Assembly (NCBI GenBank): GCA_021325175.1
Contig: JAJPHS010000153.1
Location: 1 to 64,000, forward strand
Direction of reading: 5' to 3'
DNA length: 64,000 nucleotides
Origin: Terriglobia bacterium
Lineage (GTDB): Bacteria > Acidobacteriota > Terriglobia > Bryobacterales > Bryobacteraceae
A program made the translations under genes and the position numbers. This document shows, piece by piece, positions 36,969 through 46,253 of the stretch; position 1 is the stretch's first letter; each line of letters starts with the position of its first letter. The notes under the pieces were generated by a model, which was not told the origin of the DNA, searched no databases, and saw only the letters and a list, made by a program, of their open reading frames with translations.

Positions 36969-38156
36969 TTAGGGAAGCGTCAGGACGTTTTCAGCGAGCA
37001 GCTTTTCCACCTCGGCAGAGAACTCCTCCGTAGCCTTGGTATAGAGTTCGCCCGAAGCTTTGCTCGGGAAGCCGGTGTGCACCGCGCGGACGCGGCCATC
37101 GCGGCCCAGGAAAAACGTGGTCGGCCATGCGTCCCAATTCGTCGCTTGCGCGAGTTTTTCTTTTGCCGAGTCGGTATCGCCGGCCAGTAAAACCGTGTAC
37201 TCGATGCCGTAGCGCCTGATAAACGCGCGCAGGCGAACGGGATCTTTCAGTTGGTCCGCTTCCTCGAAAGACAGCGCGACGATTTCCAGCCCCTGCGCGC
37301 GATATTTCCGGTACGTCTCGGCCAGAAACGGAGCCTCGTCATGGCAGTTCGGACACCAGCTTCCGGTGATATTCACCAGCACGACCTTGCCTTTAAAGCG
37401 CGGATCGGCGTCGCTGACCATCTTGCCGTTCAGGTCGGGGAAGCGGAAATGGAACGGCTCCGACGCATCCTTGACGCCGGTGTGTCTGGCCGGATCATCG
37501 GGCTTCACGGTGGCTTTCTCGGGCCGGACGGCGGTCATTTCCTGGCGATGATTCAGGATGACTTTGAGCGTTCCATCCGTCGCGGGACGCACTTCGACCA
37601 GCGCGGGGCGCATCCCGGAGAAATGGCTCAAAACAAATTCGCCGTTTTTGTAGGACCCGGTGAGCGTGCCGGTATCTCCGTCGATGCGAAGGATCGCGGC
37701 GGAGGCGCTCGCTCCGTTTTGCCTCACGATAAACTGCCAGGCGCTCTCGCCTTTATCGCTGTGAACGCCTTCGAGCGTCCACAGGCCGCCGATCGAAGGA
37801 ACCGGGGAGGGCTCGGATGTTTTCACGCCGCGCGTGGCATGGAAGGCGTAGACGACCTTGTTCGGCCGAAGAAACGTGCCGCTGAGCTCGCCTCCGACGA
37901 GCTTCGCCTCCAGCTTCGCCGCCATGTAATCCCAGGCAAGCATCAGCGATCCGTTCTGAAACTGGCCGCTGGTGGAGATAAAGCGCTCATCGCCGTTAAA
38001 CAACGAACCTTCAATCCCCGACGCGCTGTTCTGAAATTCGATCCGGAAGGGCACTTCGAGTCCCTTCACATCGACAGTGGCCTGCCAGATGCCATCGATG
38101 GATTGGGCAAAAAGAGCGGGCGAGAAAGCCAGCGCGATTAGGCCGAGATTGCGCAT
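36969..38156 (-). CDS. Exported TlpA/ResA-family thioredoxin-like protein
   Basis: This 395-residue protein has a signal peptide (1-18, ending LFAQ). Residues about 20-230 form a beta-rich N-terminal domain with alternating 'GIWQATVD'/'GGLWTLEG' repeat-like openings. A thioredoxin domain follows (about 250-385) with the active-site pair WCPNC and the cis-Pro region 'AWPTTFFLG'. It should act as a periplasmic thiol-disulfide reductant, for example in cytochrome c maturation or repair of exported proteins. No ccm genes are adjacent. Confidence 0.9.
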   Translation of the reverse strand: MRNLGLIALAFSPALFAQSIDGIWQATVDVKGLEVPFRIEFQNSASGIEGSLFNGDERFISTSGQFQNGSLMLAWDYMAAKLEAKLVGGELSGTFLRPNKVVYAFHATRGVKTSEPSPVPSIGGLWTLEGVHSDKGESAWQFIVRQNGASASAAILRIDGDTGTLTGSYKNGEFVLSHFSGMRPALVEVRPATDGTLKVILNHRQEMTAVRPEKATVKPDDPARHTGVKDASEPFHFRFPDLNGKMVSDADPRFKGKVVLVNITGSWCPNCHDEAPFLAETYRKYRAQGLEIVALSFEEADQLKDPVRLRAFIRRYGIEYTVLLAGDTDSAKEKLAQATNWDAWPTTFFLGRDGRVRAVHTGFPSKASGELYTKATEEFSAEVEKLLAENVLTLP

Positions 38157-38328
38157 TTTCTCCCTCCTTCTTCGGTTTAGAATTATAACACGCGCCCGGG
38201 AGATTCAAAATTTTTCCGATCGGAAACAGGGTGATTGATAAAAAGCAGGCGGCGGAGCAAATAAATACGATTTAAAGCGCGAGCCGAGTCTCCCGGCTGT
38301 GGTACATCTAGATTCTTGAACAGGATCT

Positions 38329-38478
38329 ATGGCCAAGTTTAAGCCTGCCGGATCGCGGAAACCAGCGGGCCAGAGCTCATCGAAGCGCGGACTGATTCCC
38401 TGTGCGGTTTTGATTTTATTAGGTTTCGCGCTGTTGTTTCTGCTTTTTTACGAAATCCTGAAGTCGGGGGCCAAGTGA
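38329..38478 (+). CDS. 49-residue single-pass membrane protein upstream of rph
   Basis: ATG 38329 to TGA 38478 encodes 49 residues. A basic, Ser/Pro-rich N-terminus (1-22, with six Lys/Arg) is followed by one hydrophobic helix (about 25-42, rich in Leu and Phe) and a short tail YEILKSGAK. rph starts 9 bases after the stop, so the two are probably co-transcribed. The clean charge and helix pattern argue for a real gene, with the N-terminus in the cytoplasm. Function unknown. The 172 bases before it show no other feature. Confidence 0.6.
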   Translation: MAKFKPAGSRKPAGQSSSKRGLIPCAVLILLGFALLFLLFYEILKSGAK

Positions 38479-38487
38479 GGACGAAAA

Positions 38488-39198
38488 ATGCGAATTGACG
38501 GACGCCGGCCGGAGCAGATGCGGCCCGTCAAAATTACTCCGGATTATTTGATGACGGCGGAGGGATCGGTGCTGATCGAGGTGGGAAATACCAGGGTGCT
38601 TTGCGCCGCCTCGGTGGAGGATACGGTGCCGCCGTTTTTGCGCGGATCGGGAAAAGGATGGGTGACGGCGGAATATTCCATGCTGCCGCGCGCCACGGCG
38701 ACGCGCACGCCGCGCGAGATTTCAAAAGGTCGCGCGTCGGGGCGCACGATGGAGATTCAACGGCTCATCGGCAGGGCGCTGCGATCGGTGGTGGATTTGA
38801 CGGCGCTGGGAGAGCGCAGCGTGATTCTGGATTGCGACGTGCTTCAAGCCGACGGCGGCACGCGGACGGCAGCGATCACCGGAGCTTACCTCGCGTTATC
38901 CTCGGCGCTGCGGCAGATGCTGAAATTCGGCGCGCTGAAAAAATTGCCGCTGACCGATTGCGTGGCGGCCACCAGCGTCGGGCTGGTCGGCGGCACGCCG
39001 ATGCTCGATTTGTGCTACCAGGAAGATTCGCAGGCCGAAGTGGACATGAATATCGTGATGACGGGATCAGGAAGATTCGTCGAATTGCAGGCGACGGGAG
39101 AAAAAACGTCGTTTGGAGACGAACAGCTTCTGGCGCTGCTGGCGCTCGGCCGCGGCGGGATCGCGACCTTGATCGAAATGCAGAAACAATTCGAATGA
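38488..39198 (+). CDS. rph: Ribonuclease PH
   Basis: RNase PH trims tRNA 3' ends by phosphorolysis. The 236-residue protein matches the family from '[15 protein letters not shown]' through '[14 protein letters not shown]', the '[19 protein letters not shown]' stretch (split in two conserved helices) and the catalytic '[14 protein letters not shown]' motif. Length is typical. The stop overlaps the start of rdgB by 4 bases, a common rph-rdgB pairing. Confidence 0.97.
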   Translation: MRIDGRRPEQMRPVKITPDYLMTAEGSVLIEVGNTRVLCAASVEDTVPPFLRGSGKGWVTAEYSMLPRATATRTPREISKGRASGRTMEIQRLIGRALRSVVDLTALGERSVILDCDVLQADGGTRTAAITGAYLALSSALRQMLKFGALKKLPLTDCVAATSVGLVGGTPMLDLCYQEDSQAEVDMNIVMTGSGRFVELQATGEKTSFGDEQLLALLALGRGGIATLIEMQKQFE

Positions 39199-39758
39199 CG
39201 GTGTTCTGCGGGACGTCGAATTGCGGGAAATTGCGGGAATTTCGGTTGGCCGCGCCGGATTTCGAAATTCGACCGGTTGAAGCCGCCGCGCCGGAAGAGC
39301 ATGGGGCGACGTTCGAAGAGAATGCCCGGATCAAGGCCCTGTATTATGCGCGGTTCGCGGACGGTTGGGTGTTCGCCGACGATTCCGGTCTAGAAGTGGA
39401 CGCGCTGGGCGGCGCGCCGGGAGTGCATTCGGCGCGCTTTGCGGGTCCGCGCGCGACCGATGAGGCCAATAACCGGCTGCTGCTGGAGCGGCTGGCCGGG
39501 GCGCGCAACCGGTCGGCGCGATTTGTCTGCGTGATCGCGCTGGCGCGTGGCGGCGAGGTGATCAAGACGTTTCGCGGCGTGGTGAACGGTCGGATTCTCG
39601 ACGCTCCCAGAGGCTCGCACGGCTTCGGATACGACCCGCTGTTTTTTTATGAGCCGTTCGGTTGCACGTTTGGTGAAGCGCCAGATGAAAAGAAGATGAT
39701 GGTGAGTCATCGAGCGCAGGCGCTGGCGGAGATGTTTCAATATCTGCGATCGCAATAA
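39195..39758 (+). CDS. rdgB: Non-canonical purine NTP pyrophosphatase (RdgB/HAM1)
   Basis: The enzyme hydrolyses ITP, dITP and XTP to keep damaged purines out of nucleic acids. The start ATG 39195 overlaps the rph stop and gives 187 residues. The motifs are '[10 protein letters not shown]' at the N-terminus, '[15 protein letters not shown]', the '[22 protein letters not shown]' region with the catalytic Asp, and 'GFGYDPLFF' plus 'SHRAQAL' near the C-terminus. Standard length and context. Confidence 0.96.
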   Translation: MTVFCGTSNCGKLREFRLAAPDFEIRPVEAAAPEEHGATFEENARIKALYYARFADGWVFADDSGLEVDALGGAPGVHSARFAGPRATDEANNRLLLERLAGARNRSARFVCVIALARGGEVIKTFRGVVNGRILDAPRGSHGFGYDPLFFYEPFGCTFGEAPDEKKMMVSHRAQALAEMFQYLRSQ

Positions 39759-39768
39759 GACGCCGGGG

Positions 39769-41835
39769 TCAACGATCGGGCGCAAGCGATCGCGCGGCTT
39801 CTTCGATCTGCTGCGAAATTTCGCGAAGCGCCCCGGCCAGGCGCCTGGCCTGCTGATTCGCTTCGTCCCAATTGCGGGCTTCCACCGCTTCGCGAACTCC
39901 CGGCAGGGTTTTCGCCGTGTATCCCGTATACCGTCCGGGTGCGTAAATCGGATGGCGATACCAGCCTCGCCGCGGCAATCCGTCGGGCAGCAGCAGCGCG
40001 TTTTCGGCGTGCGCCAGCAGACCGTTTAAATGCGCCAGCCGATCCGGATCGGTGGGACGGCGCAGGGCCGCGATCAGTTCCTCGTCATAGGCGCGCGAGG
40101 CTGCGTTCAATCGCGCCAGTTGCGCTCGCAATTCGCGGAAATCGAGCGGAGGAGCGCTTCTCTGAATCTCATCCAGATACCGCGCGACGTTGCGCGCGAG
40201 GGAGCGAAACTCGAAGGGGAGCACCGGCGCGTCCGCCAGCCGGACCAGCGCGGTGGAGGTCAACTGCGAAAGAGCCTTGCCGTAAATCATATCGCCGTCG
40301 GAGAAGCGGCGAAACCAGTCGAGCGTGTCGTAATTGGAATGATAAACGCCCGAGTCCGGGCTCCCGAATCCGAAATTCAGGCTGGCGATGCCGGCGTGAT
40401 CGAGGAAAGCGACATAATCGGAACCGGCGCCAAGCGCGCCTAAATGAAAGTCGCCGCGCGAGTCGTGCAGCGGGCGGCCGCTCGACGGATCGGGCATCTC
40501 CCGCAGAATTTCGCGCACGAAGGTTTCGAGAGTAGCCGATCCGCCCGCGCCGAATCCGCCGCGGCCGTTCGAATCGGAGTTGATGTAGACCGCCGCTTTG
40601 CGCTCCAGCTCCTCTTCGTGCTTTTCGACCCATTCGGTCGAGCCGACAAGCCCGAACTCTTCCGCATCCCACAGCGCGATGACGATGGTCCGCTTGGGCT
40701 GCCAGCCCTGTTTGCGAAGCTGAGAGAGCACGCGCGCGGTTTCAAGCAAAGCGGCGGCGCCGCTCACCGGGTCCGTTGCGCCGTAAGCCCAGGCGTCGTG
40801 ATGATTGCCGATCAGGATCCATTGATCGTTGTAAACCGAGCCGGGAATGGTGGCGATGACGTCCCGCGCCGGCTTGTTGGTCCAGTCGAAATCGACTTTG
40901 AAGTGCACGGTTGCCGGACCGGGCCCCAGATGATAGGTCAGGGGCAGGGCGCCGCGCCACGGCTCCGGCGCGACCGGTCCGCCCATTTGCTCCAGCAGCG
41001 GCTTGGCATCGGCATAGGACAGCGGCAGCACGGGAATTTTCGGGAGCGAAGCCGCGCCGGCGCGATCCAGGCGCGCAGCGTCGCTTAGCGCTGGAAAACC
41101 TGGCGTCAGCGGATCGCCGGGATAAAGCACCATGTCGAGCACGCTGCCACGCTGCACTCCTTGCGCCGGCCGCATAGGACCCTTGGGATAAACGTCGTCC
41201 TGAAAATATCCGTCCTCGCGCGGATCGGAGTAAAGCAGGCAACCGATGGCGCCATTTTCGGCGGCCAGCCGCACCTTGGTTCCCCGCCAGAGCCGGCCGT
41301 ATCTGGCGATGACGATCTTTCCCTTAAGATCGATCCCTTGCGTGCGAAGCGCGTCATAATCGGCGGGCGAGCCGAAATTCGCGTACACCAGCGGCGCCGT
41401 CACGTCGCCCGAAGCCGAATAGGCGTTGAACGTCGGAAGCTGGCCGTTGTCGACCGTGTCCTTATCGGTATCGATCGCGCTTTCATTCAATGCGGCGCGA
41501 TATCGCACCGGCGCGATCATTTCAAGCGCGCGCGAGGTCGGATAAGGAAGCAGCGGCTCGAACGTTTCGATGCGCGTCTCCAGGCCCCATTCCTGAAGCA
41601 GTCCGGCGGCGTATTCGGCGACCGCCTTGGCGCCCGGCGATCCGGCGTGATGAGGACGCGACGCCATTCGCTCCAGGTAGATGCGCATTCGCTCCGGCGA
41701 TGGCATCGATCGCGCCTGCTGTTCGCGTTCGTGCTCCGCCTTCCACTGGTCGGGGGGATAACCCCGGATGGGATTTTGCGCGAACGCGGCGGCCGCAAGG
41801 GAGATGAGGAGGGCGAAGCGTCCGAACATCGGCAA
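39769..41835 (-). CDS. Exported M28 metallopeptidase, glutamate carboxypeptidase II-like
   Basis: This 688-residue protein has a signal peptide (1-20, ending AFAQ). A PA domain sits at about 120-290, followed by the M28 catalytic domain (about 310-530) and a C-terminal TFR-dimer-like helical domain (about 560-680). Zinc ligands and catalytic acid are visible as His in GNHHDAW, Asp in GATDPVSG, Glu-Glu in DAEEFG, Asp in NSDSNG and His in YHSNYDT. This is the NAALADase/GCPII architecture. It likely degrades peptides outside the cytoplasm. Confidence 0.94.
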   Translation of the reverse strand: MPMFGRFALLISLAAAAFAQNPIRGYPPDQWKAEHEREQQARSMPSPERMRIYLERMASRPHHAGSPGAKAVAEYAAGLLQEWGLETRIETFEPLLPYPTSRALEMIAPVRYRAALNESAIDTDKDTVDNGQLPTFNAYSASGDVTAPLVYANFGSPADYDALRTQGIDLKGKIVIARYGRLWRGTKVRLAAENGAIGCLLYSDPREDGYFQDDVYPKGPMRPAQGVQRGSVLDMVLYPGDPLTPGFPALSDAARLDRAGAASLPKIPVLPLSYADAKPLLEQMGGPVAPEPWRGALPLTYHLGPGPATVHFKVDFDWTNKPARDVIATIPGSVYNDQWILIGNHHDAWAYGATDPVSGAAALLETARVLSQLRKQGWQPKRTIVIALWDAEEFGLVGSTEWVEKHEEELERKAAVYINSDSNGRGGFGAGGSATLETFVREILREMPDPSSGRPLHDSRGDFHLGALGAGSDYVAFLDHAGIASLNFGFGSPDSGVYHSNYDTLDWFRRFSDGDMIYGKALSQLTSTALVRLADAPVLPFEFRSLARNVARYLDEIQRSAPPLDFRELRAQLARLNAASRAYDEELIAALRRPTDPDRLAHLNGLLAHAENALLLPDGLPRRGWYRHPIYAPGRYTGYTAKTLPGVREAVEARNWDEANQQARRLAGALREISQQIEEAARSLAPDR

Positions 41836-41945
41836 GACTCTTTTTTAGAGTACGCCACCCCATTTGTCAACGATGACTCACCCGAGGATGGACTTGAATC
41901 GGCGCTTTCCGAAGGCTTGGCGGCGGGCGCTAGACTGGAACTTCG

Positions 41946-43154
41946 ATGCGTGCCCTCGCGCAGTCTGTCGCCGAGCTTGCCGCCGCCGCTCCGGTGCGCG
42001 CGGCGATCGACTGGTTTCGCCGCGAGCGGGCCTGGATCAACGAACAGCATTTGAACCTCTGCCGCATTCCCGCGCCGACGTTTTTCGAGGAAAAACGCGC
42101 CGAATGGATGGCCAACCGCTTTCGCTCCAGCGGCTGGGAGGCGCGAATCGACCGCGCCGGCAATGTCGTGGCGAGCCTGCCGGGAGCGCGCGAACCGGTG
42201 GTCGCCGTCACCGCCCATCTCGATACGGTCTACGCTCCGCGGCTGCCGGAAGAGATCAAAGTCGATGGCGACGGCCGTTTTCTCGGACCCGGCGTTTCCG
42301 ACAATGGCGCCGGATTGGCGGCGCTGCTGGCGCTGGCCGCCGCCTGGAACGCTTCGCCTCCGGTGCGCGCGGCGTGCTCGCCGATGCTGGTCGCCAACGT
42401 CGGAGAAGAAGGCGAGGGGAATTTGAGCGGGATGCGTTATCTGTGCCGGCCGGCGAATCTTCCAAAAATCCGGGCGTTGCTGGTGCTCGACGGCCCCAGT
42501 ACCGACCATATCACCAGCCAGGCCCTCGCCAGCCGCCGCTTCGACCTCACCATTACCGGAGCGGGCGGTCATAGCTGGAGCGATTCCGGCACGGGCAATC
42601 CGATTCACGCGCTCAGCCGCGCGGTTACGATTTTCACCGACGAAGCCGCGGCGCTCGCCGCCGGGCCGCCGCGCTCGTCCTTCAATTTCGGCGTGATCGA
42701 AGGCGGTTCGAGCATCAACGCCATCCCGAATGAAGCACGCGCCAAGGTGGATCTGCGCTCGGAAAGCGCCGAGCGGATCGAGCGCATGGCCGTGCTGCTT
42801 TCCTCCGCCCTGGAACGCGCCGTGGAGCTCGAAAATTCCCGCAGCGCGGCGGGACGCGTCGCCGGACGGGTGAAGGAAATCGGTTCGCGGCCCGCGGGCG
42901 CGCTGCCGCCCGATGCGCCGATTTTAGAGTGCATCCGCGCCGTGGACGCGCATCTGGGAATCCGCAGCCACCTCGATTGCTCCTCGACCGACGCCAATAT
43001 CCCCTTATCGCTGGGATTGCCCGCCATCTCCATCGGCGCCGGCGGGCAAGGCGGCGGCGCGCACACGACCGCGGAGTGGTTTCAACCGGAAGGACGGGAG
43101 CGCGGCTTGACGCGGGTGCTGCTGGCCTTGTGTTTATTGCTGATGAGCGAGTAG
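41946..43154 (+). CDS. M20 family metallopeptidase (PepT/tripeptidase-like)
   Basis: This 402-residue cytoplasmic-type protein has M20 zinc-site motifs: 'TAHLDTVY' (His, Asp), 'SDNGAGLAALL' (bridging Asp), 'NVGEEGEG' (catalytic Glu pair) and a C-terminal His in 'GGAHTTAEW'. A dimerisation domain sits in the middle. No signal peptide is seen. It is divergent from the M28 peptidase, and together they could process imported oligopeptides (inference from adjacency). The ATG 41946 lacks an obvious Shine-Dalgarno. Confidence 0.92.
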   Translation: MRALAQSVAELAAAAPVRAAIDWFRRERAWINEQHLNLCRIPAPTFFEEKRAEWMANRFRSSGWEARIDRAGNVVASLPGAREPVVAVTAHLDTVYAPRLPEEIKVDGDGRFLGPGVSDNGAGLAALLALAAAWNASPPVRAACSPMLVANVGEEGEGNLSGMRYLCRPANLPKIRALLVLDGPSTDHITSQALASRRFDLTITGAGGHSWSDSGTGNPIHALSRAVTIFTDEAAALAAGPPRSSFNFGVIEGGSSINAIPNEARAKVDLRSESAERIERMAVLLSSALERAVELENSRSAAGRVAGRVKEIGSRPAGALPPDAPILECIRAVDAHLGIRSHLDCSSTDANIPLSLGLPAISIGAGGQGGGAHTTAEWFQPEGRERGLTRVLLALCLLLMSE

Positions 43155-43165
43155 CCGGGCCTGGG

Positions 43166-44407
43166 CTATCCTTCCATCCGCACTTCAAACTGATTGCGCA
43201 GATCGCCGATATAAAACCGGTCGCCCGGACGCAGAGCGCGCGGCTGTCCCGGCGCGAGTCTTTCGCCATTCGCCAGAAATGTGCCGTTGGTCGATCCCAA
43301 ATCCTCCAGCCGGAACACGCCGCCGATGGCATCCCAGCCCACCCGGCAATGCCGCTTGGAAATGCTATCGGACTCCGGACCGAAAACCAGATTCGCCACG
43401 CTCTGATCTCGCCCGAGCAAGCTCTCGCCGGTATCGAGCGCAATGGACGACCCCGCATATTGTCCGGCGATCCCCTTGAGCACCGGCCGCTGCGGCCGCG
43501 GCGGAATGTAGGCGGGCTGCGGAACGGCCGACCGGCGCGTGGTGAGCGCCCGCGCCACCGTCTCCCGCGTATTGCGGCGCATGGCGAGTCCGATCAGCCC
43601 GGCGATCATCGCCACGCCGACCCATTCTCCACCCTGCGGCAGCCGCCATCGCGGACCGTCATCGCCCGGATCGCCGCCTTTGCCGCCGTCCGGTTTTGGC
43701 TGCGGCGGTGATTGCGGCTTGGTTTGCGGCTGCGGAGGGCTGGTTGAATCCGACTGCGCGCCGCCGCACTGCTGATCAGCGACCTGCACCCGCGCGCCGG
43801 CTTTCTCCAGGCCCGGCGCGAGCGCATCGGCGACCAGCGCGAACTCGATTCCTTTATCGGACAGGACGTTGATCCCCAGCACCTGCCCGCAGGCGTTGAA
43901 CATCGCGCCGCCCGCCAGCAGATCGTCCGGCGGAGGCGCGGCGCGATAAACCTGCACGTCCATACCGTCAGGCTTGAACACGCCTTGGACTTTGGCCGCG
44001 CTGACCGATGGCGCGCCTTGATCGGGAAAAACCACGGTAAACACCGGCTGATTCTGCATCGTCAGCCTTAGAGGCGCGAGGGTGATCGGCGGCGCCTGAA
44101 GCGCGTCCTTCAATTCGAGAATCACAACGCCGCCCGCTCCGCTCCACACCGGCTGGCCCAGGCTGCCCTTTTCGCCCTGCACCACGACCGCGATTTTTTC
44201 CTGGCCCTCCTGCGTCTTGCCGCAGCAGGAATCCATGGTGACCACGTGCCTGGCATCGAGGAAAAATCCGCCGGAGCGCGACACCGGCTGCAATTTGCCG
44301 TTCTGCTGCACCGCGCCGAGCACGCGCAGGCTCGCGTCCACCATCTGCTGTGTGGGCGCTTGCGCCAGCGCGCAGGCGGAAAAGAGAACCGCCGGGGCGA
44401 TCTTCAT
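43166..44407 (-). CDS. Membrane protein with degenerate trypsin-like domain and C-terminal FHA domain
   Basis: This 413-residue protein has a signal peptide (1-16), a periplasmic domain (about 20-205) with the trypsin-like strand order, a Pro/Gln-rich linker, one transmembrane helix (about 261-277) and a cytoplasmic FHA domain (about 318-405). The FHA domain keeps GRD (332-334), S-x-x-H (S350-H353) and GSTNGTF (371-377), so phosphothreonine binding is likely. In the protease-like part His54 remains, but the Ser position reads AGG (165-167) in NACGQVLGIN context and no Asp is obvious, so it is probably inactive. Last gene of the FHA/PP2C operon, overlapping the phosphatase gene by 4 bases. Confidence 0.85.
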   Translation of the reverse strand: MKIAPAVLFSACALAQAPTQQMVDASLRVLGAVQQNGKLQPVSRSGGFFLDARHVVTMDSCCGKTQEGQEKIAVVVQGEKGSLGQPVWSGAGGVVILELKDALQAPPITLAPLRLTMQNQPVFTVVFPDQGAPSVSAAKVQGVFKPDGMDVQVYRAAPPPDDLLAGGAMFNACGQVLGINVLSDKGIEFALVADALAPGLEKAGARVQVADQQCGGAQSDSTSPPQPQTKPQSPPQPKPDGGKGGDPGDDGPRWRLPQGGEWVGVAMIAGLIGLAMRRNTRETVARALTTRRSAVPQPAYIPPRPQRPVLKGIAGQYAGSSIALDTGESLLGRDQSVANLVFGPESDSISKRHCRVGWDAIGGVFRLEDLGSTNGTFLANGERLAPGQPRALRPGDRFYIGDLRNQFEVRMEG

Positions 44408-45579
44408 TGTTTGTCTCCCGGCTTGGGCGATGGCGAAGGCGCGGGCGTGGGCGTCTGCACCGGCGTGCTCGATCCGATCGGCGGCACGGTACCGGTCGCC
44501 GGGCGAGCGCTCGGGTCGGGTTTATCGGGAGGAAGCACGGATGGCGCGGGACGCCCGCGCGCCGGATCGCTCACCGGCGTGCTGTCGATCAATGCGCCGG
44601 AGCGGTGGCGGCCCAGATACCACCATCCCGCCGCTCCCGCCGCCAGCACCAGCACGATCAGCACGATCGGCCATAACGAACGCGAGCCGTGGGCGGGCGG
44701 CGCGGACTGAGCCGGCGGTGTCCAGGCGGGCGGCGGGATCGGAGCGGGGGGCTCGACCGGAGCGGCGGGCTCGGCGGGCTTAAGGATCACCGTTCGCGGA
44801 AGCGCGGCGGCCTGATCCTCGATTTCGAGCGTCACCGAAACCACGGTTACGTTGTCCTGATATTCCCGTTTTTTGGCGATGGTCCGCTCCACCAGCGCTT
44901 CGGGCCAGCCCTCGGGCGAGCCCTGAAGCGAGGCCTGGATCTCCTGCGGGTTGAGCGTCTTGAACATGCCGTCGGAGGCCAGCAACACGGTGTCGCCGGG
45001 CTCCAGCGGAAGCGGGTCCACGTTGCGGTCGATCTCTTCCAGCTTTTCCGCGCCGATGAAGCTGGTGAGCGATTCGCGCTCCGGATGATGGTCGGCGTCC
45101 TCGCGGGAAAGCGAGCCGCGGGCGACGGCGGCGTCCAGAACATTGGCGAAAATGTGCGGGCTGTTCAGCATGCGGACCTGGCCGCGCGAGCACAGAAAGA
45201 TGCCGCTATCGCCGACGGAGATGTAATAGAGCGACTGTTCGTGCATCGCCACGGCGACCAGCGTGGTGCCGATTCCCTCCGACATGCCCAGGCTGTGCGC
45301 CAGCGCGACGACGTGGCTGTTGGCGTCGCGAACGCTGCGCTCCAGTGCGTCGGGGATCGATTCGGCCGGTGTTTTGCGCTGGTAGGCGTCGAGAAAGGCG
45401 CGCACCGCAGTGCGGCTGGCGGCGTCGCCGTACTCCATGCCGCCCATGCCGTCGCACACCACGGCGAGAAATCCGCCGTGCGCGATAAATTCGCGATCGT
45501 TCGGATCGGCGAAGCCGAACGAATCCTGCTGCGAATGCCGAGCGCCGATATGCTGGGCGTTGCCGGGAAGAAAGCGCAT
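44404..45579 (-). CDS. PP2C-type Ser/Thr phosphatase with membrane anchor
   Basis: This 391-residue protein has an N-terminal PP2C domain (about 8-255) with the metal-binding residues in DGMGG (43-47), GTTL (104-107), GDSG (123-126), SDGMF (202-206) and QDNVT (241-245). Pro-rich linkers flank a transmembrane helix (about 302-322), and a Pro/Ser-rich tail of 65 residues would face the periplasm. It should remove phosphate from Thr/Ser residues of partners recognised by the FHA proteins of the same operon. No cognate kinase is in the window. Confidence 0.92.
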   Translation of the reverse strand: MRFLPGNAQHIGARHSQQDSFGFADPNDREFIAHGGFLAVVCDGMGGMEYGDAASRTAVRAFLDAYQRKTPAESIPDALERSVRDANSHVVALAHSLGMSEGIGTTLVAVAMHEQSLYYISVGDSGIFLCSRGQVRMLNSPHIFANVLDAAVARGSLSREDADHHPERESLTSFIGAEKLEEIDRNVDPLPLEPGDTVLLASDGMFKTLNPQEIQASLQGSPEGWPEALVERTIAKKREYQDNVTVVSVTLEIEDQAAALPRTVILKPAEPAAPVEPPAPIPPPAWTPPAQSAPPAHGSRSLWPIVLIVLVLAAGAAGWWYLGRHRSGALIDSTPVSDPARGRPAPSVLPPDKPDPSARPATGTVPPIGSSTPVQTPTPAPSPSPKPGDKQ

Positions 45580-45598
45580 ACGCTAAAGTCCTGTTGTT

Positions 45599-45627
45599 GA
45601 AATTCGGCCGCTGCTCGCCGCAATTTC
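45599..45627 (-). other. Intercistronic stem-loop upstream of the PP2C gene
   Basis: GAAATTCGGC (45599-45608) pairs with GCCG plus AATTTC (45617-45620, 45622-45627), with one bulged C and an 8-base loop. It ends 19 bases before the PP2C start codon and sits inside the FHA/PP2C operon, so it may be a processing site, attenuator or partial terminator. Confidence 0.5.
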
Positions 45628-45650
45628 GGAGATAAGCGTGAAGCGGGACA

Positions 45651-46250
45651 CTAGAGCGCGCTCCCCGGGTTCGCCGCTTCTTCCCAACTGTATCTTTCGC
45701 CGCAAAACGGCACCAGCACCAGCTTGGTCTGCCCCAGCTCCAGCAGATCGTCGGGATTCATCTGGGTCGGCGAATACACCACTTCGCCGTTCAAATACAC
45801 CAGGCCCGACGCCTCCCCCGGCAGCGCCCAGAAACTTTTCTTGCGCGGATCGAAAACCACGATCCCGTGCTTATCGCGCGAGACGCTGTTGTCGTTCAGG
45901 ATCACGACGTCCATCGCGGGCGATCGCCCGATGTAATTTTTTTCGGCGTGCAGGCGGAAATCGCGCCCGCGATCCGGACCCGCGACGCACACCAGCCATC
46001 CGACCACCGGTTCGATGCCTGGCTTGGTCTCCGCGCCGACGCGGACCGTTTTTCCGGCATTGGCCGGCGCCGGCGCGGCCCCGGGCAGCGGCGGCGGACC
46101 CCCACCGGGAAGCGGAGGAAGATTCACCCCGACCGGACGCGTTTTCTGCTCCGGTCCCAGATCCGAAGGCAGCGCGCACCAGGGGCACGAGCCGTGCTTG
46201 GCGGGATCGAAAAAATGCCCCTCCGGGCAGCGAATCATCTTATCGGGCAT
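45651..46250 (-). CDS. Zinc-ribbon/FHA-domain protein
   Basis: This 199-residue cytoplasmic protein opens with a zinc-ribbon-like segment: Cys8, His12, His19, Cys22 and Cys25. A Pro-rich linker (about 38-65) follows, then an FHA domain (about 84-181) with GRS (108-110), SVSRDKH (122-128) and an N-containing loop 'LNGE'. The FHA core residues are kept, so phosphothreonine recognition is likely. It lies between the ExbD-like gene (4 bases away) and the PP2C gene (71 bases away, with a stem-loop between). Confidence 0.87.
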   Translation of the reverse strand: MPDKMIRCPEGHFFDPAKHGSCPWCALPSDLGPEQKTRPVGVNLPPLPGGGPPPLPGAAPAPANAGKTVRVGAETKPGIEPVVGWLVCVAGPDRGRDFRLHAEKNYIGRSPAMDVVILNDNSVSRDKHGIVVFDPRKKSFWALPGEASGLVYLNGEVVYSPTQMNPDDLLELGQTKLVLVPFCGERYSWEEAANPGSAL

Positions 46251-46253
46251 GAC

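Noticed and set aside
41836-41945. ACTCT-T5-AGAGT dyad upstream of the M28 peptidase as a regulatory site
   Set aside because: A five-base-pair stem is expected by chance in a window of this size and no other signal accompanies it.
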